Program-made: the position numbers and the translations under genes
Shown: piece by piece, positions 24,981-33,369 of the stretch
Layout of the letters: every line of letters starts with the position of its first letter
Numbering within the stretch: the stretch's first letter is position 1
The notes under the pieces: generated by a model
The model's input: the letters and a program-made list of their open reading frames with translations, nothing else
Told to the model about the DNA's origin: nothing
The model's database searches: none
Assembly (NCBI RefSeq): GCF_002002885.1
Contig: NZ_CP019510.1
Location: 2,728,001-2,792,000, forward strand
Direction: 5' to 3'
DNA length: 64,000 bases
Source of the DNA: Janthinobacterium sp. LM6
GTDB lineage: Bacteria; Pseudomonadota; Gammaproteobacteria; Burkholderiales; Burkholderiaceae_D

Positions 24981-25018
24981 CTATACCTATAAGAAAACCC
25001 GTTCACCTGGAGACACGT

Positions 25019-26236
25019 ATGAAAAAAACCGTTCTGGCCATGGGCGCGCTGGCGCTTTCCCTGTCTTTCACCGGCGCGCACGCGCAGATTTCCGATGGCG
25101 TCGTCAAGGTCGGCATCCTCACCGACATGTCCGGCCCGTATTCGGCCATGGGCGGGCGCGGCTCCGTCGTCGCCAGCCAGATGGCCGTCGAGGATTGCCT
25201 GAAGGCCGAATGCAAGGGCATGAAGATCGAGATCCTGTCGGCCGACCACCTGAACAAGGCCGATATCGCCGCCTCCAAGGCGCGCGAATGGCTGGACCGC
25301 GACAAGGTCGACGCCATCGCCGATCTGACCAATTCCTCGGTGGCCCTGTCCGTGCAAAAACTGATGAAGGAGAAGGGCGGCATCGCCATGTTCAGCGGCC
25401 CGGCCACGGGTCGCTTGACCAATGAAGACTGCTCGCCGAACGGTTTCCACTGGATGTTCGACACGTATTCGCAGGCGGCCGGCACGGCGGCGGCACTGAC
25501 GAAACTGGGGCAGAAATCCTGGTATTTCGTCACCGTCGATTACGCGTTCGGCCATTCGCTGGAAAAGGACGCCAGCGAAGTCGTCAAGCGCAACGGCGGC
25601 ACGGTGCTGGGCGCCGTGCGCCATCCGCTGAACGCGTCCGATTTCTCGTCCTTCCTGGTGCAGGCGCAAGGCTCCAAGGCGCAGGTGATCGGCCTGGCCA
25701 ACGGCGGCGCGGACACCGTTTCCGCCATCAAGCAGGCGCGCGAGTTCCGCATCGGCAGCGGCAAGGACCAGCGCCTGGCCGCCTTGCTCGTGTTCCTCTC
25801 CGACGTGCACGCGCTGGGCCTGGAAACGGCCCAGGGCCTCGTCTACGCGGATGGCTTTTACTGGGATTTCGATGACCGCAGCCGCGCGTTTGCCAAGCGC
25901 TTCGAGGTGCTCAACAAGGGCGCCAAGCCGACCATGGTGCAGGCGGGCGTGTATTCCAGCGTCTACCACTACCTGAAATCGGTGGCGGCCGCGAAGAGCG
26001 ACGACTCGAAAATCGTCGCCCAGAAAATGCGCGAGCTGCCCATCAAGGATGCCGTCATGAACAACGCCTCGATCCGCCCCGACGGCCGCGTGATCCACGA
26101 TATGTACCTGGTGCAGGTCAAAACCCCGGCCGAATCCAAAGGCGCGTGGGATTACCTGAAGGTGCTGTCGACCATCCCCGCCGACCAGGCGTTCAAGCCG
26201 ATGGATGCGGCGGCGTGCAATTTGGTTAAAAAGTAA
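25019..26236 (+). CDS. ABC transporter substrate-binding protein, branched-chain amino acid/amide type
   Basis: Periplasmic binding protein of 405 residues (type I fold, Leu/Ile/Val-binding family). ATG 25019 has GGAG 6 bp upstream and starts a signal peptide MKKTVLAMGALALSLSFTGAHAQ. The mature part begins VVKVGILTDMSGPYSAMGGRGS and continues with KMKIEILSADHLNKAD-type family features. No permease or ATPase genes accompany it, so it is an orphan binding protein that must use a transporter encoded elsewhere, or act as a sensor. It lies between the LysR gene and mmsA-mmsB, suggesting a ligand linked to valine or a related carbon source. Confidence 0.88.
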   Translation: MKKTVLAMGALALSLSFTGAHAQISDGVVKVGILTDMSGPYSAMGGRGSVVASQMAVEDCLKAECKGMKIEILSADHLNKADIAASKAREWLDRDKVDAIADLTNSSVALSVQKLMKEKGGIAMFSGPATGRLTNEDCSPNGFHWMFDTYSQAAGTAAALTKLGQKSWYFVTVDYAFGHSLEKDASEVVKRNGGTVLGAVRHPLNASDFSSFLVQAQGSKAQVIGLANGGADTVSAIKQAREFRIGSGKDQRLAALLVFLSDVHALGLETAQGLVYADGFYWDFDDRSRAFAKRFEVLNKGAKPTMVQAGVYSSVYHYLKSVAAAKSDDSKIVAQKMRELPIKDAVMNNASIRPDGRVIHDMYLVQVKTPAESKGAWDYLKVLSTIPADQAFKPMDAAACNLVKK

Positions 26237-26267
26237 TTTTAGTCTATCGACGGAGCAGCAGAAGGCC

Positions 26268-26294
26268 GGGGTCAGACCCGCCGGGTCTGACCCC
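26268..26294. repeat. GGGTC-family palindrome between binding protein and mmsA
   Basis: Arms GGGGTCAGACCCG (26268-26280) and CGGGTCTGACCCC (26282-26294) are perfect 13-bp complements around one base. The core matches the palindrome at 20173-20196 (GGGTCnGACC). No T-run follows. It is likely a dispersed REP-like element that may also weaken readthrough into mmsA. Confidence 0.62.
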
Positions 26295-26349
26295 AGTACT
26301 CATTTGCTCATCCGTACCCTATGAACATCGAACATCCGGAGCCTCAATC

Positions 26350-27864
26350 ATGAACCAAGCCCTCACCTCAGTTCCCGCCATCCCCCTGCACATCGCCGGC
26401 AAGCACCACGCCTCGACCAGCAGCGAATGGCGCGACGTCGTCAACCCGGCCACGCAGGAAATCGTCGCCAGGGTGCCGTTTTCCACGCCCGATGAAGTCA
26501 ACCTGGCCGTCGCCACGGCCAGGGAAGCCTTTAAAACGTGGCGCAATACCCCGCTGGCGGCGCGCATGCGCATCATGCTCAAGTACCAGCATTTGATCCG
26601 GGACAATATCGGCGCCCTGGCCGAACTGATCACGCGCGAACACGGCAAGACCTTACCCGACGCGGAAGGGGAAGTGATGCGGGGCCTGGAAGTGGTGGAG
26701 CACGCGTGCTCGATCGCCACCCTGCAACTGGGCGAGATCGCGGAAAACGCGGCCACCGGCGTCGATGTCTACAATATCTACCAGCCGCTGGGCGTGGGCG
26801 CCGGCATCACGGCGTTTAATTTCCCCGTCATGCTGCCATGCTTCATGTTCCCGATTGCCATCGCCTGCGGCAATACGTTTGTCCTGAAACCGTCGGAACA
26901 GGACCCGTCCTCGTCGATGTACCTGGTCGAACTGATGTACCAGGCGGGCTTGCCGGCCGGCGTGCTGAACGTCGTGCATGGCGGCGCGGACGTCGTCAAC
27001 ATGCTGTGCGACCATCCCGACATCAAGGCCGTCTCCTTCATCGGCTCCACCCACGTGGGCACGCATGTGTACCGCCGCGCCAGCGAATCGGGCAAGCGCG
27101 CGCAGTCGATGATGGGCGCAAAAAACCATTGCGTGGTGCTGGCCGACGCCAACAAGGAACAGGCGATCAATAACCTGATCGGCGCCGCGTTCGGCGCGGC
27201 CGGCCAGCGCTGTATGGCCAATTCCGTCGTCGTGCTGGTGGGCGAGGCGCGCTCCTGGCTGCCGGAAATCGTCGCCCGTTCGCAGGCGCTGAAAGTGGGG
27301 CCGGGCAGCGACCGCACGGCCGACCTGGGGCCGATGGTCTCGAAAGCGGCCATGCAGCGCGCGGAAAAGCTGATTCAGGCAGGCGTGGATGAAGGCGCGC
27401 AGCTGCTGCTCGACGGCCGCGGCCACAAGGTGGCTGGCTACGAGGGCGGCAATTTCATGGGGCCGACGATTTTCTCGAAGGTGGCAGCGTCGAACTCCGT
27501 CTACACGCAGGAAATCTTCGGCCCCGCCATGTGCGTGGTCGAAACCGATACGCTCGACGAAGCGATCGCCTTCATCAACGCCAACCCGAACGGCAACGGC
27601 ACTTCGATCTTCACTTCGTCCGGCTGGGCGGGGCGCAAGTTCCAGAACGAGATCGACGTGGGCCAGGTGGGCATCAACGTGGCCATTCCCGTACCCGTCG
27701 CCTATTTCAGTTTTACCGGGTCGCGCGCGTCGAAACTGGGCGATTTGGGCCCGAACGGCAAGCAGGCCTTGTACTTCTGGACGCAGACCAAGACCGTTAC
27801 GGCGCGCTGGTTCGCCCCGGACGACGGCGGCAGCGGCGTCAATACCACCATCTCGATGAAGTAA
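26350..27864 (+). CDS. mmsA: Methylmalonate-semialdehyde dehydrogenase (CoA-acylating)
   Basis: Aldehyde dehydrogenase superfamily enzyme of 504 residues, cytoplasmic, converting methylmalonate semialdehyde (valine catabolism) to propionyl-CoA with NAD+ and CoA. Family motifs are [47 protein letters not shown] and the catalytic Cys288 in GQRCMAN. As in this CoA-acylating family, the general-base glutamate region reads MMGAKNHCVV. The mmsB gene follows after 10 bp, forming the classical mmsAB operon. A second family member (iolA) is at 59284-60783. Confidence 0.95.
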   Translation: MNQALTSVPAIPLHIAGKHHASTSSEWRDVVNPATQEIVARVPFSTPDEVNLAVATAREAFKTWRNTPLAARMRIMLKYQHLIRDNIGALAELITREHGKTLPDAEGEVMRGLEVVEHACSIATLQLGEIAENAATGVDVYNIYQPLGVGAGITAFNFPVMLPCFMFPIAIACGNTFVLKPSEQDPSSSMYLVELMYQAGLPAGVLNVVHGGADVVNMLCDHPDIKAVSFIGSTHVGTHVYRRASESGKRAQSMMGAKNHCVVLADANKEQAINNLIGAAFGAAGQRCMANSVVVLVGEARSWLPEIVARSQALKVGPGSDRTADLGPMVSKAAMQRAEKLIQAGVDEGAQLLLDGRGHKVAGYEGGNFMGPTIFSKVAASNSVYTQEIFGPAMCVVETDTLDEAIAFINANPNGNGTSIFTSSGWAGRKFQNEIDVGQVGINVAIPVPVAYFSFTGSRASKLGDLGPNGKQALYFWTQTKTVTARWFAPDDGGSGVNTTISMK

Positions 27865-27874
27865 GGGGGCGGCG

Positions 27875-28768
27875 ATGGGCACCAATATCGTTTTCATCGG
27901 CCTCGGTAACATGGGCTTGCCCATGGCGCAAAACCTGGTGCGGGCCGGCCATGCCGTCACGGGCTTCGACCTGGTGCAGGCCAGCGTGCGGCAGTTTGCC
28001 GCCGGCGGCGGCCTGGTCTCTGACGACCAGGCGGCGGCGATAGGCCAGGCCGACATCGTCATCACCATGCTGCCGGCCAGCCGCCACGTGCTGGGGGCCT
28101 ACCTTGGGGACGGGGGTATTTTGGCGCAGGCGCGGCCCGGCACCCTGCTGATCGACTGTTCGACGATTTCCACCGAAGCGGCGCGCCAGGTGGGCCGCGC
28201 GGCGCAGGAGCAGGGCATGCCCATGCTGGACGCGCCCGTGTCGGGCGGCACGGCGGGCGCCACCAACGGCACCCTGACCTTCATGGTGGGCGGCGAAGAA
28301 GCCGCGCTGGCGGCGGCGCGGCCTTACCTGGACGTCATGGGCAAGGCGATTTTCCATGCGGGCGGCTCCGGTTGCGGCCAGACGGTCAAGATCTGCAACA
28401 ACATGCTGCTGGGGATACTCATGATCGGCACCAGCGAAGCGATCCGCCTGGGCGTGGCCAATGGCCTCGATCCGAAAGTGGTGTCGGACGTGATGGCGAA
28501 AAGCTCGGGCCGCAACTGGACCCTGGACGTGTACAACCCGTGCCCCGGCGTGGCCGAGAACGTGCCCGCATCGCGCGGCTACACGGGCGGCTTTGGCGTC
28601 GATTTGATGCTGAAAGACCTGGGGCTGGCCGTGGAAAGCGCGCTGGCCAGCGGCGCCTCGGTGCCGCTGGGCGCCTTGTCGCGCAATCTATATAGTTTGC
28701 ACAGCAAGGCGGGATCGGGCGCGCTGGATTTCTCCAGCATTTATCAGCTGCTGGGCGATAAAGCTTAA
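27875..28768 (+). CDS. mmsB: 3-hydroxyisobutyrate dehydrogenase
   Basis: NAD-dependent enzyme of 297 residues oxidising 3-hydroxyisobutyrate to methylmalonate semialdehyde, the substrate of MmsA. It shows the Rossmann motif GLGNMGLPMAQNLVRAGH, the substrate-binding DAPVSGGTAGATNGTL and the catalytic lysine in GCGQTVKICNNM. Length is normal. Its TAA stop overlaps the stop codon of the convergent DUF1090 gene through the shared TTAA at 28765-28768. Confidence 0.95.
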   Translation: MGTNIVFIGLGNMGLPMAQNLVRAGHAVTGFDLVQASVRQFAAGGGLVSDDQAAAIGQADIVITMLPASRHVLGAYLGDGGILAQARPGTLLIDCSTISTEAARQVGRAAQEQGMPMLDAPVSGGTAGATNGTLTFMVGGEEAALAAARPYLDVMGKAIFHAGGSGCGQTVKICNNMLLGILMIGTSEAIRLGVANGLDPKVVSDVMAKSSGRNWTLDVYNPCPGVAENVPASRGYTGGFGVDLMLKDLGLAVESALASGASVPLGALSRNLYSLHSKAGSGALDFSSIYQLLGDKA

Positions 28769-29154
28769 GGCTGTTGCGCCTGCAGGGCCGCCAACTCGGC
28801 CCTGGCTTTTTCCAGCTTGCCTTCCAGCTTGGCGATCTTCTTCGGCTGTTTATTGGCCTCCTGGGCCAGGCGCAGCGAACGCTCCGTCTGGTTTACTTTT
28901 GCCTGCGCCTTCAGCACCTTCTTGTTATGGCGTTCGACCAGCGCGTTGTCGCTGCAGTGGGCGTTGACTTCGTCGAGCGCGCGCGTGAGGCCCGCGACCT
29001 TGTCGGACAGGCCCTGTTCTTTGGCCTGGCGCAATTCGCTGCGGATGTTTTCGCGCTTGGCGGCGCAGCCGGCCAGCTGGGTTTCGGCGGCGCTGACGCC
29101 CACGGAGGCTGCGGCGAGCAGCAGGGTCAAGGCAGTTGTGGCGAGGCGGGTCAT
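28765..29154 (-). CDS. DUF1090-type small periplasmic protein
   Basis: Protein of 129 residues with a signal peptide (MTRLATTALTLLLAAASVGVSA) and a long alpha-helical, coiled-coil body rich in lysine, glutamate and alanine. Two cysteines (AGCAAKRENI and NAHCSDN) fit the DUF1090/YqjC family. Function is unknown. I chose the ATG at 29154 (AGGAA upstream on its strand) over an open extension to 29259 because the signal peptide starts here. Confidence 0.8.
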   Translation of the reverse strand: MTRLATTALTLLLAAASVGVSAAETQLAGCAAKRENIRSELRQAKEQGLSDKVAGLTRALDEVNAHCSDNALVERHNKKVLKAQAKVNQTERSLRLAQEANKQPKKIAKLEGKLEKARAELAALQAQQP

Positions 29155-29288
29155 GGCATTCCTGTGTAAGTGGTGGGCTCGTGCAATGTAAGCCTGCCGG
29201 CTTGCCCTGTCAAACTTCCCGTACAGTGCGCGCCTGTCTGGCATGGCATCGGCTACCATGCGTGTTTTCTTCTTCCCGACACCTTCGC

Positions 29289-30131
29289 ATGCCCAAGAAA
29301 TTCCTCTTGCTGATTCCTTTCCTGCTGCCGTTACCGCTCCTGGCCCAGACCTCGCCCACCTTGCTCGACCTGCAGCTGCTCGCCATCAAGGTCAGGGCGG
29401 ATGTGACCAGCCATAGCCCGGAAAGCATCGCCGAATTTGAGCAGGCACGGCGCGCGGCCGAAGCGGGCGACGTGGAGGCGCAGCTGGAGCTGGCGCGCAT
29501 GCTGCAGATGGGCGTCGGCACGCCGCAAGATACGGCGCTATCGATGGCCTGGATACGCAAGTCGGCCGAGGGCGGCTATGCGCCGGCGCAAGCGGCATTG
29601 GGGCTGGCCTACACCGTGGGCGGCAAGGTGCCCGTCGACCGCGTGCAGGGCGAATACTGGCTGCGCAAGGGCACGGCGCAAGGCGACGAACTGGCGCAAA
29701 CCATCCTGGCGCTGGAATTCATCAACGGTGACAGCAGTGCCGAAGAGCAGGCGCTGGCCATCACCTGGCTGAAGGCGGCGGCGAACGAGCAGCACTTTGT
29801 GCCCGCCTACAATGCGCTGGGCGAGCACCTGATGCGCGCAGCCGTCGATGAACAGGACCGTGGCGAGGCCTTCCACTGGTATTACAGATCGGCGCGTGAA
29901 AAGGAGCCGGCCGGCATGCGCAACCTGGCCCGCGCACATGAGCTGGGCCTGGGCGTGGCGCAGTCGGACAAGTGGGCCCTGGTCTGGTACGAGCGGGCCG
30001 GATGGAGCGGCGACCTGCCCGCCATGCGGCGCATGATCGAGGTGTATGTCAAAGGTGAACTGGGAGAACAGGCGAATGCCGAGGACGCCGCCGAATGGCG
30101 CGCCAGGCTGGCAGAGAAGGAAAACAAATGA
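29289..30131 (+). CDS. Sel1-repeat protein, exported (first of two)
   Basis: Protein of 280 residues with a short signal peptide (MPKKFLLLIPFLLPLPLLAQ) and about six Sel1-like repeats. Typical units are AEAGDVEAQLELARMLQMG, SAEGGYAPAQAALGLAYTVG and GTAQGDELAQTILAL. Sel1 repeats are alpha solenoids that act as adaptors in the periplasm or cell envelope. The partner is unknown. It overlaps the next gene by 4 bp (ATGA); that gene encodes a paralogue of the same architecture, so this is a tandem duplication in one operon. Confidence 0.85.
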   Translation: MPKKFLLLIPFLLPLPLLAQTSPTLLDLQLLAIKVRADVTSHSPESIAEFEQARRAAEAGDVEAQLELARMLQMGVGTPQDTALSMAWIRKSAEGGYAPAQAALGLAYTVGGKVPVDRVQGEYWLRKGTAQGDELAQTILALEFINGDSSAEEQALAITWLKAAANEQHFVPAYNALGEHLMRAAVDEQDRGEAFHWYYRSAREKEPAGMRNLARAHELGLGVAQSDKWALVWYERAGWSGDLPAMRRMIEVYVKGELGEQANAEDAAEWRARLAEKENK

Positions 30132-31129
30132 AGACTGTCCTGTTGATATTGAGCCTGGCCATGGCGCAGAGCGTGCTGGCGCAGCCAGCCGCCGAACCGG
30201 CGCCGCGCCAGCATCCGGCGCTGGTCGAATTCGATATGTCCGGCCTCGATGCCATGCGCGCAAGGGTGCGGGCCGTGGTCGACCGCCCGGCCGACCTGTC
30301 GCCGGAGAAGGTCGCCGCTTATGAAACGACGCGCCGCGCCGCGCAAGGGGGTGACACTGCCGCCCAGCTGGAACTGGCGCAGATGCTGCATGGCGGCGAA
30401 GGCACGCCGCGCGACTTTGACGCCGGCCTGGCGTGGATGCAGAAATCGGCCGAAGGCGGCTATGGCCCGGCGCAGGCTTTCCTCGGCGTGGCCTACACGC
30501 TGGGACAGGGCATGGCCGTCGACCGCAAGCTGGGCGAATACTGGTCGCGCAAGGGCGCCGCGCAAGGCGTGGAACTGGCCAACTTCACGGTGGCCATGCA
30601 CTTTGAAAACATCCACAGCAGCGCGGAAGAACAGGCGCATGCGCTGCACTGGCTGAAGTTCTATGCCGAAAACGGTTTTGTTCCCGCCTACAATGAAATC
30701 GGCTACCGCCTGATGATGACGGCGCAGGACGAGGCGCAGCGCAAGGAAGCATTCACCTGGTACATGCGGGCGGCCAAGGCGCTCGATCCGCCCGGCTTGA
30801 ACAATGTCGCTTATTCATATGAAGTGGGGCAGGGCGTGCAGCAGAGCGACGAGGCGGCTCTGGGCTGGTATGAAATGGCGGCCATCGCGAAAAGCCCGCC
30901 CGGCCAGACGGGTTTCGCGCGGCTGCTGGAGCAGGGCCGTGGCGGCCCGACCCGGCAAGGGCCGGCGCCCAAGCCCTTCGCGCTGTACCTGCTGGCGGCG
31001 AAGCAGGGCGACCTGGAAGCCATCGAACGGCTGGTCAAGGTGTACGATAGGGGCGAGCTGGAACAAGCGGCCGACCCTGCGCAGGCGGCCCTGTGGCGCG
31101 AAAAGCTCAGGCTGGCCAGGACGCCCTAA
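30128..31129 (+). CDS. Sel1-repeat protein, exported (second of two)
   Basis: Protein of 333 residues, paralogue of the preceding one, with signal peptide MKTVLLILSLAMAQSVLAQP. The Sel1 units align one for one with its neighbour: AAQGGDTAAQLELAQMLHGG, SAEGGYGPAQAFLGVAYTLG, GAAQGVELANFTVAM. An extra C-terminal repeat pair makes it longer. AAGGA precedes the ATG at 30128, which overlaps the upstream stop. A role as an envelope scaffold pair is inference. Confidence 0.85.
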   Translation: MKTVLLILSLAMAQSVLAQPAAEPAPRQHPALVEFDMSGLDAMRARVRAVVDRPADLSPEKVAAYETTRRAAQGGDTAAQLELAQMLHGGEGTPRDFDAGLAWMQKSAEGGYGPAQAFLGVAYTLGQGMAVDRKLGEYWSRKGAAQGVELANFTVAMHFENIHSSAEEQAHALHWLKFYAENGFVPAYNEIGYRLMMTAQDEAQRKEAFTWYMRAAKALDPPGLNNVAYSYEVGQGVQQSDEAALGWYEMAAIAKSPPGQTGFARLLEQGRGGPTRQGPAPKPFALYLLAAKQGDLEAIERLVKVYDRGELEQAADPAQAALWREKLRLARTP

Positions 31130-31165
31130 GTGGATGAGACGGGGCGGAAACGGCATGCTATCATC

Positions 31166-31183
31166 ATTGTTATCGATAACAAT
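31166..31183. promoter_or_regulatory. LacI-type operator before the hexose isomerase gene
   Basis: Perfect 18-bp palindrome ATTGTTATCGATAACAAT with a central CG, the usual form of LacI/GalR family operators. It follows a possible -10 hexamer TATCAT (31159-31164) and ends 14 bp before the ATG, so a bound repressor would block initiation. The LacI protein encoded at 33370-34455 is the likely ligand. Confidence 0.78.
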
Positions 31184-31197
31184 ATCATGAGAGACCC

Positions 31198-32412
31198 ATG
31201 AATCCCGATTTCCGCTCCAGGGAAATGCTCGAAAAGCATATCCAGCACACGATGAATTTTTATCACCCGCGCGCGTTTGACCCCAGCGGCGGCTTTTATC
31301 ACTTCTTCCTCGATGACGGCACGGTCTACGACGCCAGTACGCGTCACCTGGTCAGCAGCACGCGCTTCATCTTCAATTACGCCATGGCGTACCGCCGTTT
31401 CGGCGGCGACGATTACCAGGCAGCGCTGCGCCACGGCGTGGCCTTCCTGCGCGACGTACACCGCGACCCGGCCACGGGCGGCTATGCCTGGCAACTGTCG
31501 TGGAAAGACGGCGTCAAGACGGTGGAAGACGGCGCCAATCACTGCTACGGCCTGGCTTTCGTGCTGCTCGCGTATGCCCATGCCTTGCAGGCCGGGGTAA
31601 CGGAGGCAGGCGCGTATCTGGACGAAACGTTCGAGTTGATGGAACAGCGCTTCTGGCTGCCCGAACACGGCCTGTATGCGGATGTGGCCAGCGCCGACTG
31701 GGCGACGCTGGACGGCTACCGTGGCCAGAACGCCAACATGCATGCCTGCGAAGCCATGCTGGCCGCGTTCGAGGCGACGGGCGAAGCGAGATATCTGCAC
31801 CGCGCCGAGACGCTGGCGCACAACATCACGGTGCGCCAGGCGGGTCTGGCGAACGGCATGATCTGGGAGCACTACACGCCCGACTGGGCTATCGACTGGG
31901 ATTACAACCTGCACGACAAGAGCAATATCTTCCGTCCGTGGGGCTACCAGCCCGGCCATTTCACGGAATGGGCCAAGCTGCTGTTGATCATGGAGCGCCA
32001 CAGCCGGTTCATGGCCGGCCCATCGGACTGGCTGCTGCCGCGCGCGCGCGCCCTGTACGACACGGCGCTGGCCAAGGCCTGGGATGGCGCGCATGGCGGC
32101 ATCCATTACGGTTTCGGCCCGCACGATGAGATATGCGACGGCGACAAATACTTCTGGGTGCAGGCGGAAAGCTTCGCGGCCGCGGCCGTGCTGGCCGCCC
32201 GCACGGGCGAGGAAGCTTACTGGCACAGCTACGACAAGATCTGGGACTACAGCTGGACGCACTTCGTCGACCATGAACACGGCGCCTGGTACCGCATCCT
32301 GACGCCCGAGAACCAGAAAATCAGCAATGAGAAAAGCCCGGCCGGCAAGACCGATTACCACACCATGGGCGCCTGCTATGAAGTGCTGAACGTGCTCAAA
32401 GGTGCCGCATGA
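31198..32412 (+). CDS. AGE family sugar isomerase/epimerase (mannose isomerase-like)
   Basis: Cytoplasmic (alpha/alpha)6-barrel enzyme of 404 residues in the N-acylglucosamine 2-epimerase superfamily. Conserved stretches include FIFNYAMAYRRFG, GYAWQLSWKDG, HCYGLAFVLLAYAHAL, NANMHACEAMLAAFEATGE, DKYFWVQAESFAAA and FVDHEHGAWYRIL, which carry the catalytic histidines of this fold. Aldose-ketose isomerisation of mannose to fructose is the best guess because a fructokinase-type gene overlaps its end by 4 bp. A glucose-type or disaccharide epimerase cannot be excluded. Controlled by the palindrome just upstream. Confidence 0.87.
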   Translation: MNPDFRSREMLEKHIQHTMNFYHPRAFDPSGGFYHFFLDDGTVYDASTRHLVSSTRFIFNYAMAYRRFGGDDYQAALRHGVAFLRDVHRDPATGGYAWQLSWKDGVKTVEDGANHCYGLAFVLLAYAHALQAGVTEAGAYLDETFELMEQRFWLPEHGLYADVASADWATLDGYRGQNANMHACEAMLAAFEATGEARYLHRAETLAHNITVRQAGLANGMIWEHYTPDWAIDWDYNLHDKSNIFRPWGYQPGHFTEWAKLLLIMERHSRFMAGPSDWLLPRARALYDTALAKAWDGAHGGIHYGFGPHDEICDGDKYFWVQAESFAAAAVLAARTGEEAYWHSYDKIWDYSWTHFVDHEHGAWYRILTPENQKISNEKSPAGKTDYHTMGACYEVLNVLKGAA

Positions 32413-33341
32413 GCGCCGCCGCTTTTCCCTCTTTCCCGACTTTTGTGTCGGCCGGCGAAGCGCTGACGGACATGCTGCGCACGGGCGCCGACGCCTGGAA
32501 CAGCCAGGTGGGCGGTTCGACCTGGAACGTGGCGCGCGTGATGGCGCGCCTGGGCGTGCCCAGCGCCTTTGCGGGCGGCGTCAGCCTCGACGTCTTCGGC
32601 GACGCGCTGGCCGCTGCCACCGAAGCGGCGGGCCTGGACATGCGCTTCCTGCAGCGCCATGCGAAGTCGCCGCTGCTGGCTATCGTGCATGAACTGCATC
32701 CACCTACCTATTACTTCATCGGCGACGACAGCGCCGACCTGCATTTCGACGCGTCGCTCTTGCCGGCCGGCTGGATGCAGGGGGCGCAGTGGGTGCATTT
32801 CGGCGGCATCAGCCTGGCGCGCGAACCGCTGGCGGGCAAGCTGGTGGCGCTGGCGCAGGAACTCAAGGCGGCTGGCGTGAAGATCAGCTACGACCCGAAT
32901 TTCCGCATCACGATGGATGAACGCTACGACGCCACCTTGCGCCGCATGACGCAGCTGGCCGACGTGATCAAAGTGTCGGACGAAGACCTGGCGGGCCTGT
33001 TCCGCCATGACGACATCGATGGCGCGTTTGCCATGCTGCGCAGCTGGAATCCGCAAGCCACGTATTTGTATACGCGCGGCGCGCAAGGCGCGGCGCTGTA
33101 CCGGGGCGAGCACACCTGGCAGGCGGCGCCGCCCGTCATCGAGGTGGTCGATTCGGTGGGGGCGGGCGACGCCAGCATCGGCGGCTTGCTGTACAGCCTG
33201 ATGTACCGGCCAGAGGTCGATGGCGGCGAGCATTTGCGCTTTGCCGTCGCGGCGGGCGCGGGTGCCTGCCTGGCGGCCGGCGGTTCGCCGCCCTCCGTGG
33301 AACTGGTCGAGTCGCTGGCGGCGCGCACGGTGGTGCGCTAA
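32409..33341 (+). CDS. PfkB family carbohydrate kinase (fructokinase-like)
   Basis: Ribokinase-fold kinase of 310 residues. The N-terminal GGSTWNVARVMARLGVPSAFAGGVSLDVFGD is the family signature 1 region. DSVGAGDASIGGLLYSL is signature 2, with the catalytic Asp in GAGD. It overlaps the isomerase gene (ATGA) and most simply phosphorylates the fructose that enzyme would make. This gives mannose to fructose to fructose-6-phosphate in a two-gene operon. Confidence 0.88.
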   Translation: MSAAAFPSFPTFVSAGEALTDMLRTGADAWNSQVGGSTWNVARVMARLGVPSAFAGGVSLDVFGDALAAATEAAGLDMRFLQRHAKSPLLAIVHELHPPTYYFIGDDSADLHFDASLLPAGWMQGAQWVHFGGISLAREPLAGKLVALAQELKAAGVKISYDPNFRITMDERYDATLRRMTQLADVIKVSDEDLAGLFRHDDIDGAFAMLRSWNPQATYLYTRGAQGAALYRGEHTWQAAPPVIEVVDSVGAGDASIGGLLYSLMYRPEVDGGEHLRFAVAAGAGACLAAGGSPPSVELVESLAARTVVR

Positions 33342-33369
33342 GGGACGCTCGACGGGTTAGTGGGGGCAG

